Positions 9,425 through 19,372 of a stretch of DNA of 64,000 bases are shown piece by piece. Source of the stretch: Diphasiastrum complanatum (lineage: Eukaryota > Streptophyta > Lycopodiopsida > Lycopodiales > Lycopodiaceae); assembly GCA_029204225.1 (NCBI GenBank), contig CM055092.1, positions 69,784,252-69,848,251 on the forward strand, written 5' to 3'. Below the pieces are notes generated by a model. That model had not been told where the DNA came from. It ran no database searches and was given only the letters and a program-made list of their open reading frames with translations. The stretch's first letter is position 1. Each line of letters opens with the position of its first letter. The position numbers and the translations under genes were made by a program.

Positions 9425-10555
9425 TACAGGGAGTGTACACAGTACAGCATTGCCATTGAAGAGAGCTTCGGGAGAACTGCCTTCTGAGAGTTCAGGGTTT
9501 ACAGCGGGTTGAAGACGGAAGGAACCACTAGTGCGAAGAGTTTAGCACACAGAAGCTTGGTAATCTTGAGACTGTGTGAGGATTCAGAGACAAGGGTTGT
9601 CGGCTGAATCAGAACCTCGGCAAATGGAATTTTGAAATTCCGAAGCAGGCTATTTGGTGTTTGCAGTCAGTGTGCAATCAATCGACACCATTTGACAAAT
9701 GGATTGAAGCATCAGCTTTCCAGTGGTAGGGCGACCTTAGAGCAATTGATTTGGCCAGCCAAAGAGCTGTGAAAAGCAAGCCAAGATCAAAAGTTGCAAG
9801 CAAAACCTTGGTCAAGGGTTTGGAAGCCTAAATACTTGGTCCTCTCTCTATTTTGAACTATTTTGGTTGCTGTGAAATCTCATAGAAGGGAGCCCTAGCA
9901 GTATAAATCAGACCTGAAGTGGCCGTGGACAGCCGCAAACAGTACAACGCTCTAGATCTATGAGAGCTGGGTGGCCAAAACCCTGCAGCCATAGCTTGAA
10001 GCTCGTGAAGGAGAAGGAGGCCGTGAGGAGGCTGTCGTGCGCGGTGAAGAGAGTGGAGCTGTAGTGCTCTGAAGTGTCCAGCGGCTGGAGTACCCTATTT
10101 CAACATTTTGGAAAGATCACAGTTGTAGGATTGAGAGTAGATACGGATCGACGGTTGAGATCGCGCTACTTAAGATGAATATTCACAGTTGGATCAAAAT
10201 TGACCTTTAGATGGATTCTGAAGGGCAGTTGAAGAAGGCAAAGAGGCTTTGAAGTAATTATAGCCATTCAACTTCAATAAAAATTTTCACATTGAAAGTT
10301 GAGTTGGGTCCCAAGTTCATGAAGTGTGAAGTTTCTTCACTCTATAGAAACAGTTCAAAAACGAGAAAAGTCCCTATTTTTGGGTCCTTTGTCCATTTTG
10401 ACCCAAACGAAAGGCTATAACCTCCAAACGAAGGGCACCCAGACTATACCTACAAGTACGGTATAGCAAAACAGAATGATTGCAGCGGAGAAAGGGTTCG
10501 GAGTGTGCCAAAAGTGATTTCACCATTCCATTGGGCACGTAGTTAGGAGTTGACG
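9425..10555 (+). other. Non-coding leader of element C
   Basis: About 1.1 kb between the PBS and the first pol sequence holds no gag, no zinc knuckle and no protease motif in any plus frame. It could be an original leader, with gag, protease and integrase deleted at its right edge near 10555, or replacement sequence. Confidence 0.6.
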
Positions 10556-12544
10556 ACTAAGTGCATTCGTGATGTTATCTTTGATGAGTCCAAGATATAT
10601 GAAGACGAGGATGCTGAGAAGATAGAGACATCCAGTGGGAAAGATGGTATAGTGAGGATACCACCTGATGATGATCCATTCATTGACCTTTCGAGTGATG
10701 AACATGAGGATACATCTCAAGATACTACTACTCAACCTCAAGAGACAAGTTGGAGAGGTAGGGACAAAACTTTTGGAGCAAAAAGGATTGAAATTGCAGG
10801 TGACAAACGCAAGGAGAAGGATGTACCATGGGATACATTTTCACCAGGAAGCCGATCACCTGACAGGAAGCTCCCTAAGTGGCTTGAGAGATTGTTGGAG
10901 AGCCGCGACATGGATGACTTTCCAGGATCATCTAGCCAGGGAGAGCTATGAAGATCAACAAGAGAGAAGACACAGCCTGAGAGGTATGAAGCAAATTATG
11001 CTCTCTAGCATTATTCAAAGCAAAGAACCTTCGACTTGTGGTGAAGCGAAGGATAATGACATTTGGGTCAAGGCCATGGGAGAGGAGATGGAGTCAATTG
11101 CTAAGCATAGCACATGGGACTTAGTAGAACCACCGGTTGGCAAGAAACCCATTGGTTGCAAATGGGTATACAGGACTAAGTACCATGCAGATGGAAGTAT
11201 AGCAAAGCACAAGGCAAGATTGGTGATCAAAGGGTATGCACAAAGCAAAGGCATCGACTATGAGGAGACCTTTGCACCGGTATGTAAGTGGAATACTCTA
11301 TGTCTACTTGTTGCTTTAGCTTTACATTTTGGTTGGCCTTTGCATCAGATGGATGTGAAATCTACTTTTCAGAATGGTGAGTTGGAAGAAGAGGTGTTCA
11401 TGGATCAACCTGAAGGCTTTGTAGCGAAGGGACAGGAAAATAAAGTATGTTGCTTGAAGGAAGCACTTTATGGTCTTAAACAGGCACCACGTGCGTGGTA
11501 TAGCAGGATTGATGCCTAATTTCATTCAAAGGGGATGGTGAGAACACACTCTGATCAAAATCTATATGTCTTATGCTTTGATGGTATGGTTGCTTTGATT
11601 GCTCTTTATGTTGATGACTTGATTATTACGGGAAATAATCAAGAGATGATAGATATGATCAAGAAAGACCTCATGGAACAATTCGAGATGACAGATCTCA
11701 GCCTGATGCATTATTGCCTTGGAGTAGAGGTGTGGCAAAAAGGACACGAAGTGAGTTTAACACAGGTGAAGTATGTCAAAGAGTTGCTGCACAGGTTTGC
11801 AAACCAATAAATACTCCTATTGAACCAAGTAAAACGCTTTCTAAGCTTGATGAGTCACAGTCATTTGATGCTACACTGTATAGGCAGTTAGTAGGGAGCT
11901 TGATTTACCTTACCACGACTAGACCAGATATATGCTATGTTGTTGGCATTGTAAGTCAGTTTATGGCAGCACCTACGGAAACGCATTGGAAGGCAGCTAA
12001 ACGCATTTTGCGTTATGCAAAAGGCACTTTAGAGTATGGCTTGATTTACATGAAGCATGATGGTTTACCTGAGTTGTGTGGCTATGTGGATGCGGATTGG
12101 GGAGGTGACTATGATGATCATAGATCTGCCACAGGGTATGTATTCCAGTTTTGTGGTAGTTGCTTTTCCTGGTCTAGTAAGAAGCAAAGTACAATTGCTC
12201 TTTCCACCACAGAGGCAGAGTATAAGGCAATGTGTAGTTCAGCACATGAAGCTATATGGTTGAGACAAATCTTGGAAGAAGTTGGCATGAAGCAGAAAAA
12301 TCCCACGACTTTACATAGTGACAGTCAGAGTGGCATTCAACTAGCAAAGAATCCAGTGTTCCATGCGAGAACTAAACACATTGAGATTCAGTATCACTTT
12401 ATACGTGAGAGGCTGCTGAGTCGTGAAATTCATGTTGTTCATTGTAGCACATAAGAACAACTAGCTGATATTTTCACTAAGCCACTTGTTGGAGAAAAGT
12501 TTGATAAGTTTAGATCAAAGCTTTCTGTACTTAAAGTTTGTTGA
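10556..12544 (+). pseudogene. Copia C pol: integrase tail, RT and RNase H
   Basis: The frame begins in the integrase C-terminus (CIRDVIFDES motif) and continues through an acidic and basic linker. RT then starts near 11040 with a KWVYRTKY-type motif. The RT core has the QMDV motif, YGLKQAPRAWY and an intact YVDD near 11607. There is a stop at about 11518 and a frameshift near 11800. The RNase H part has DADWGGD, STTEAEYKA, DSQS and HIEIQYHFIRE, then a TAA within the ADIFTKPL region. The final stop is at 12542-12544. The frame is clearly dead, but RT and RNase H motifs are otherwise well conserved. Confidence 0.9.
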
Positions 12545-12589
12545 CTTTAAAGCTATGTATATGATTGTGTATAAAGTAGACTCTACTTT

Positions 12590-12598
12590 AAGGGAGAG
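12590..12598 (+). other. Polypurine tract, element C
   Basis: AAGGGAGAG lies directly before the 3' LTR. Confidence 0.75.
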
Positions 12599-12872
12599 AG
12601 TTAGAATTAAAGTAGAATCACTGTGCTACTGTACTGTGGGTCCTATCAGTGGATAAGGATCAGTTGGCCTTGCCATGAGGCAAGTCAACGGGACACGCGT
12701 CCCTCCAACGGCAACCTGGGCCATGCATGGGTTGCCTGAGTAAACAACTATATGTACAGTGTAATTTCGTTTTGAGAAATACAATTGCTATGTGAGCTTG
12801 CTGTGGAGAGTGTTTTCTGTTTGTGTTACTATGTAGCATGGTCTGTGTTCCTGTGCAAAGCAAATTCTAAGT
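12599..12872 (+). repeat. Element C, 3' LTR
   Basis: 274 bp, second copy of 9137-9410. The right flank ATATC continues into minus-strand copia B. Confidence 0.85.
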
Positions 12873-13260
12873 ATATCTTGCGTTCTACAATACTGCAATA
12901 TGATACTTTAGTTCAATGTGCTTACTCCTGGAATGAGATTTAGGGTTGGCTAATAAAGCGATGGCACTTTGATTATCACAAAATAATATCGTCGGAGCAT
13001 ATTGATTCAGACTGATATCTGAGAGTACGTTCCTCAACCAAATTGCTTTCTTTGTAGCTTGAGAGGCTGCGATATACTCTAATTCACTGGAAGATAGAGC
13101 TATCAAAGATTGCTTGCGACTATTCCAGGAAATTGGACTATTGTTGAGGAAGAATGTAAATCCAAAAGTAGATTTATGAGTGTCTACATCTCCTGATGTA
13201 AAATCACAGTGTCTCATTTTTTGCTTTTTCCAAAGAGCCTCACATGTTAAGGAAATGGCT
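12873..13260 (-). pseudogene. Copia B RNase H (minus strand)
   Basis: A minus-strand open frame at 13217-12885 encodes copia RNase H. It has a GDVDTHKSTFGF motif, ISWNSRKQ, ALSSSELEYIAA, a CDNQSAIALL stretch and SKHIELKYH. The equivalent of the catalytic E in S-S-x-E-x-E-Y is present. Coding stops where element C was inserted and resumes at 9136. No upstream RT could be recognised beyond about 13260. Confidence 0.82.
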
Positions 13261-13467
13261 CTAGTAAAGGTGGGACAACACTAAATGAGATTTAAGGGCA
13301 CCTTCGTCTTTTTCGCTTCTTTCACGAAAAATCTAACAATGTCGTCTGTGGCTATTTTACTTCATTTTTGCAGAGCAACAGTCTTGGTTCATTTATGCAG
13401 ATAGAACGTTTACGACCAATTTCACTGCTTATCAGCAATCAATGATAAGGACCGGCTGGATGCTAGA
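13261..13467. other. Short unassigned spacer before the 3' LTR of A
   Basis: About 200 bp with no coding signal. It should hold the end of copia A or a flank of copia B. No clear polypurine tract is visible before 13468. Confidence 0.4.
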
Positions 13468-14177
13468 TGATCACCAGCCAATTGGCGATCGCATTTGACG
13501 ACCTAATTTCTTAAGTATAAATAGTTGTTCATATTCGTACAATTGAATTATCTGAAATCATCTGAAATTCATTGAAAATCAGAATTATCAGAAGCATTTG
13601 AATAGTTAGCTCTCTCTCTCTCAAGCCTACGAGCTTGAACACTCCTAAGCATTCTAGCTCACTTCTTAGAGTTGTTTTAGAGATTGCTATTACGCCACTG
13701 CTTATCAGCATTGCGCTTAATTCAGACTTCCATTTTAGCCGCTCATAGATAATATTGAGTACGCGACTTCGATCCGCAACTTATTGTACTCAGTTACTCT
13801 TGTTATATTTTCATACTGAATTAATACTGTCCTTCATTGCGTTCATCTTTCGTCTCAGAATGTATGTGTTTCTGTATTTCTTCACAATTAATACATGAGC
13901 AATTCACAACTAATTATTTGTCTGATAACTTTCGATGCTTAATTGTTTGGCTACGTAATCACTGTAGTACTGGCGATTTCAAAGTTAGTTACTATAAGTT
14001 TAAACGTGATTTCTATCACTATTGTCTTGTTTGAAATTGATAGGCGTAGTCATGCGTTGGAAAGATGAAGATAGTTTATTCCGCCATGCATGAAGGCATT
14101 TTCTTTCTAGACACACGAATTATTTCTATTTGTTTCTTTTTGAGCTAGACCTATCTTCTGCACACCACTTTCTGACA
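13468..14177 (+). repeat. Copia element A, 3' LTR
   Basis: Matches 841-1555, including TATAAATAG at 13516-13524. It has many more differences than the young elements, so A is old. After its ...CTGACA end there is no primer site, as expected for a 3' LTR, and gypsy sequence follows shortly. Confidence 0.8.
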
Positions 14178-14199
14178 AACGAGAACCTACATGAGTTTC

Positions 14200-16235
14200 C
14201 CAATCCTTTGAAAGACCCGCCAAGACCATAGAGTTAAATCTTAAAGCTTCTGATGAGGACGTGGATCACATTGTTCACGTCGGAGCCCACCTCATGCCTA
14301 GTCAACTTTTTAATCTGGAGACCTTACTCCACAAATACAGGGATGTATTTGCATGGAATTATACTGAAATGAAGGGGGTCCCTCCTGAAGTAGCGGTCCA
14401 TACTATACCATTAGAGGAGAACACGAAGCCTATTAGGCTAAGCCGTACAGATGTAACCTAGTTTATCGTGCTTTTGGCTTAGGCAATGCCCCTTCCACGT
14501 TCCAACGCATCATGCAAATGGCGTTTCAAGATCTGTTACATCAACTTGTCAAGATCTATGTCGATCATTTGGGTGTCTATTCTTCTACAGACAAGCACCT
14601 CGATGCCCTTGGAATGATATTTATTCACTGTCGTAGGTTTGGAATCTCACTAAACCCCGAGAAATGTCAAATATGGGTAACCCATGGGGTTGTCCTTGGA
14701 CACATCATTTCGAAGGATGGTATTTCCACAGATCCTTCAAAGATCAAGGTTATGGTTGAGATGCCTTTACCCGCAATAGTAAAGGAAGCTTACATCTTCC
14801 TAGGCCACACTAACTATTATCGCATCTTCATAATCGACTACGTCGGTAAGGCGAGACTCATTTATTTAGATGTGGTAGACCCTAGATCGACTGAGGAATG
14901 TATAAAAGCTTTTGAGGAGTTGAAAATAACACTTACTACTGCACCCATACTTCGTTCTCCAGATTACACGAATGAATTTTATGTGCATACTGACGCAAGT
15001 AAGTATGCCATAGGGGGTCTCCTAGCACAACCAAACGAATATGGAAAGGATTTTCTGATACGTTTCTTGAGTAGGCAACTGGTGTAGTTCTGAAATAAAC
15101 TATACAACAACCGAGAGCAAAGCACTGGCCATGGTCTACGTCATACAACAATTCAGACACTATTTGCTAGGCCAAACCTTTGCATTCTACACAGACCATC
15201 ATGCACTGTTATACATTGTTAATAAATCTTGTAAAACAGGACACATAGCTCGATGGCTGTTAATACTCGAGGAATTCAATTTTTGAGTAGTCGTCAGGAA
15301 AGGAACCCAACATTACATGGCTGATCACCTTTCCAGACTTCCCAATGCTGAAAAGGCTGATGCACTAGTCAACGATGATCTTCCTGATGCATGCCTTTTT
15401 CAGATCGATGCCACTCTTTTGTGGGTTGAGGAAATCACTCAGTTCCTACCCACATGCAAACTCAAAGAAGGCTTGAGTACGGTAGCAAAAAGAAAATTTC
15501 TGCTAAAAGCAGCACCCTTTCAACTCATAGCAGGAAAATTATATAAAAGAGGCGCTAACGATATTATACACGGATGTGCTTATGAATCCAAGATACGTCC
15601 TATCATATCTCAAGCACATGAGGGCATTGGCGACGGTCACTTCTCAACTGAAGCGACTACAAAAACTATCATCCGAGCAGGCTTACGGTGGCCATCATTG
15701 TTTAAGGATACCTGTGCTATCATTAAAACGTGTGATGTTTGCCAACGAGCCAAAAAGAATACCAAAGTAGACTTCACCCCCACTGACACCCATTATAGAA
15801 GGCGAAGCCTTTAATAAATGGGGTATAGACTTTGTTGGGCCCATAAGTCCAGCAACAAAGAATACCCAAGCACAATATATCTTGATCGCAACAGATTACG
15901 CAACCAAGTGGGTAGAAGCACGTGCAACAAAGGACGCCAATGTGAAGACCGTAGCGCGCTTTCTTTATGAAAATATTATTACGTGTTTTGGCTGTCCAAT
16001 TGAGCTTGTAAGTGACTGAGGCACTCACTTCTGAAATGAAGTGATCGATAATCTCCTATGCCATTACCTTGTTGTTCATCGCAAAAGTTCTCCATACTAT
16101 CCCAAATTGGCCAGGCGGAATCCACCAACAAGACGATCTATAAAATCCTAACCAAGATAGTCGAAACGAGTTGATCAGATTGGGAAACCAAACTGTTGTC
16201 CGCCATCTAGGCGTACCTCACCACTCCCAAGAGTA
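14200..16235 (+). pseudogene. Ty3/gypsy pol remnant (RT, RNase H, integrase)
   Basis: Pieces occur in the usual gypsy order. RT N-terminus is at 14261-14460 (KYRDVFAWNY motif), then a deletion, then the RT palm with YVDH at 14557-14568 in place of YVDD. RNase H follows with HTDASKYAIGG near 14985 and YTDHHALL near 15190. The integrase zinc finger (HEGIGDGHF...CDVCQRAKK) spans 15610-15765. The integrase core is at 15800-16200 with WGIDFVGP, then the second Asp followed by a stop, then a one-base frameshift before the QAEST glutamate motif near 16110. Stops include a TGA at about 15285. The loss of the second catalytic Asp and the RT deletion make it inactive. It belongs to the same broad lineage as the gypsy at 17452-24996. 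Confidence 0.88.
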
Positions 16236-16239
16236 GTAG

Positions 16240-16783
16240 AGTTAAAAGAGACTCAGCAGCAACTTAAACACCAGATGGCCCAAATCAACCAATCACAAGA
16301 TGGATCATCTAGCACGATGACAGTTGATGCCTCCTTTGTTAAGCCAAAAGATATATAGTTCCAAGCTCCCTTGAATTTTTTGGTCAAACTAGCAAGATAT
16401 GATCAAACCAAATGTGTCCAAAGAGTTCTAGGTGCCCTACCTAACCCTTTTCAAAAGCTTATAACTTTTGGTAGGCTCTACCAAATGGATTGAAACAAAG
16501 TGCTACAAAAACTAGACAAAACTAGCTTTCAAACAAGCTATCTAGCACCAAATTTGGATCTTACTTGGAAGAGAACTTTCCAAATGAACTTGGATATACT
16601 TCACACATGCCTACATACTAAATTTTGTACAGTACTTGAAATGATTCAATCATTATGATAATGAACCCTCTTGATCCAAATTTCCTTGAGATAGCATGGG
16701 AGATGCAATCAACACTCTCTAGATCTAGATTTTCATGAAAATTTTGAAACTATGGATGATAGATGCATCAAAACTTTAGGTAG
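16240..16783 (-). other. Leader of minus-strand copia D
   Basis: About 0.5 kb of AT-rich, non-coding sequence lying inside the element relative to the PBS at 16784-16795. Nothing recognisable as gag was found. The left edge joins gypsy sequence near 16236. Confidence 0.45.
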
Positions 16784-16795
16784 GCTCTGATACCA
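16784..16795 (-). other. Primer-binding site of minus-strand copia D
   Basis: GCTCTGATACCA on the plus strand is the reverse complement of TGGTATCAGAGC and abuts the LTR to its right. Confidence 0.8.
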
Positions 16796-17450
16796 TGTGA
16801 AAATTCACACGTGTGAGATTGCCCTAATGTGTGAGAGTGATCTCCTAAGCAAAGCTTATGCACTTTAGATCTTCTATTGATTGAAATCCAAGATCAATTG
16901 ATGAAATCCAAGGCAAAGAGGTGAAGTTACATACATACATTCATAACCAAAGTAGTTTCACATGTGTGGAAACTCATCATGAAAAAACTAAGTTAAAAAA
17001 TTAAGCTCCTCTCCTTGGGTAGAGAGAGAATAGACCAATTGAACTCGGGTAGAGAGAGAAAGTGAAATACACAAAATTGAGAGATCTCCAAATTGACTCA
17101 AAAACTCACATTAGATTATGATAGAAACTCAAAGTACATATAGAACTCATGGAGATCCATGCTTCAATCTCATTGGACCCCTCAATCATAGCCTCTCTAA
17201 TCCTATTGGATGTGTGATGCAACACCCCTCACTTTTGATTGGACCCTTACAACACATCTCTCTCTCTCTCTCTTATGATTGGACCCTTTGACTTTTGCCA
17301 CCACATACGGTGCATCACTCATCAAACCTAAACTGACATGTGTAAGCAACCTAACTAGCTCGAGTTACATCACAATTGAATTTTGGCCTAATCATGACAA
17401 AACGTGTGTACTTGACCAATTGACCTCTAAAGCCAAAATTGGCCCTATCA
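16796..17450 (-). repeat. 5' LTR of minus-strand copia D
   Basis: Runs from TGTGAAAATTCACAC at the PBS to ...GGCCCTATCA, giving 655 bp, the same length as the LTR of element 1. It is related at the ends (GGCCAATTTTGGC on the minus strand) but otherwise divergent. A TCACACGTGTGA palindrome is at 16805-16816 and a short CT run near 17260. Only this LTR and some leader remain. Confidence 0.65.
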
Positions 17451-17451
17451 C

Positions 17452-17879
17452 CTAGATTGAGGCCCAAAGTCAATTTTAAACTTAGACTTTACTTTTTAGA
17501 GTTGGGTTTGATCTTGGACTTTTTGTACTTTTTGTGGACCCTTGATCAAGTTGGGTCCAAGATGAATGGATAGGATCAATGTGAATATTAGCCAATAGGA
17601 TTGAGGGGCAAGGGCCTTCCCCATTTTATGAAAAGACACCACTTGTACACTATTGGGATGCTTAATAGAGAGGAGGAGACTCTACTATTTTGAGAGCTCA
17701 AGCATCCTCATTTGCTAATCAATCTTGCTTATACTATTGTTGTGATTGCTGGTTATTTCCATTTCTTCCATGCTTTTTGTTTGTGATTAGTTAAGGTTTC
17801 TCCATAAGCAATGACATTGAGCATTTGAGCATTGAACATATGACGGTCTCTCACTCTCTTTCGCTTCTCTCACTCGACT

Positions 17880-17959
<80 letters not shown>

Positions 17960-18170
17960 TGTCTATCCTTTCCTTTCACCCAAAAGCATGATGAATGTTA
18001 GTGTAGAGGAGTAGAGTTAAAGGAGGGTAGTGTTAGTGGTGAATAGAGTTAAGGGAGAAAGTAGGAAACTAACTAGAAATAGCATCTATGCATAGTTAGG
18101 TACCTATCCAGTGATCTAACCCTTGTTGACAGGCGGGAGGGCTATACTATGAAAGATCTTCGACCCTACA
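17452..18170 (+). repeat. Left LTR of the gypsy element
   Basis: Ends ...GACCCTACA just before the PBS. Its first ~95 bp match the right copy (24889-24996). The true start may be missing, because copia D lies immediately to the left. It includes a 75-bp CT tract. Confidence 0.6.
17882..17956. repeat. CT microsatellite (75 bp)
   Basis: Uninterrupted CT dinucleotides inside the gypsy LTR. Confidence 0.97.
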
Positions 18171-18171
18171 G

Positions 18172-18189
18172 TGGCACCGTTGCCAAAGG
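18172..18189 (+). other. Primer-binding site of the gypsy element
   Basis: TGGCACCGTTGCCAAAGG resembles the TGGCGCCGTTGCC primer sites of plant Athila/Tat elements, usually assigned to tRNA-Asp, with one change at the fifth base. One base (G) separates it from the LTR end. Confidence 0.65.
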
Positions 18190-18286
18190 TAGGTTTCCAC
18201 TAACTAGTTTAGCTGCATTTTAGCTATTTTCTTGCTTTTTAGAGTAGTTTTAGGTAGATTTTTGGGAGTTTAGAGTTAGTTTTCTG

Positions 18287-18308
18287 TTTTTTTTTTTTTT
18301 TTTTTTTT
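18287..18308. repeat. Poly-T tract (22 bp)
   Basis: An uninterrupted T run in the gypsy leader. Confidence 0.95.
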
Positions 18309-18486
18309 GTGTTTGGACTGTTCACAGCTAGCGGAGGAGGTGTGAGAGGGTAGAGGAGGTCTTGAACCCAAACCAACCAACCAAAAAACCTTAAAAACAC
18401 ACCAATCTGCATTTTTGGAGGGAAAAAGAGCCTAAAATCTCATCAGATTTTTATATCTCCAGACCTAGTGTGAATTAATCTTTGCA

Positions 18487-18940
18487 TGACTGGCAGCAGC
18501 TCCAGGGTACTGCTCCAGACCTGCATAGAAGCCTACGAGAGTTAGTTCCAAGCAGATTGTAACTATGATTCAGAGACGGATGTCGTAAGATGGACGGATG
18601 TGTTAGCAACTATTGACTGCCGGACATGTCGATATAAATCAGATCCGAAATCCAGTATATCTTCACCCCTAACTGTTACATTATGGACACACCAATCACA
18701 TTTGTGGTGAATATGAAAAACGTAGCATGGTTGCCTATTGAGAACCCAGTGGATGATGATCTAGTCCATTGGCAACATGCTCTAACTTATAATAAGGAGA
18801 TTGAGCTGACTGATGAACAGGTCCTACATCACATGGACCCAGATCGCTACGGAACCAAGAAAGTACTAGCTCAACCACCACAAAAGTTTGCTATGGTGAA
18901 AGTCTCAAGGATCGATTCCACCCAAGGCACCTGCGAATAA
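18487..18940 (+). pseudogene. Possible gypsy gag remnant
   Basis: ATG 18487 opens a frame interrupted by TAG after about 19 codons. An overlapping second frame, 18683-18940, is open for 85 codons. Position between PBS and pol is right for gag, but no zinc knuckle or capsid motif could be recognised. The following stretch to 19372 has many stops and no protease motif. Assignment rests on position only. Confidence 0.35.
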
Positions 18941-19372
18941 GAAGAATTAGTTGAAACAACGCTACAACCAGGTGATGCGATGGAGTGATCTACCCAAATA
19001 GGCGATAGCTACAGTGGATGTTGATATTTGCAACCACGAGGCGAATGTCACGGTAGTCTCGACGAAAGACAACCAGGATGAACCCACCAAAATGAAAAAA
19101 AGGACAAAAAGAAGAAGGTGTTGGACTCAAGATAGACTCAGATACAACATCATCTTCTACACAGGTGACAAAAAATCAAAAAATGACCAGTCGGGCTAAG
19201 ATGAATATGCTGAAAGAGGAATCTCGACGAGCGCCAGTTCACGAGATGCCTGAGACTTTCAAGAATTATACCTTGGACTACGTGGTAATCATGATGTCGC
19301 AACCAGAGAGAACCTGATCAAAGTCAGGCACTAGCGAGACAAGTCTTCGAGGGACCTGCGCAAACACAGCCG

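Larger units (their letters stand above)
9137..12872 (+). mobile_element. Small gag-less copia element C
   Basis: A 3.7-kb element bounded by two 274-bp LTR copies (9137-9410 and 12599-12872), with PBS at 9411 and PPT at 12590-12598. Flanks are ATATT on the left and ATATC on the right, a 4 of 5 match to a target duplication. It is inserted in the RNase H region of minus-strand copia B. Gag, protease and most of integrase are absent, and RT/RNase H is broken by a stop and a frameshift. The LTR ends read AGTTAGAATT...AATTCTAAGT rather than TG...CA. Confidence 0.85.
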
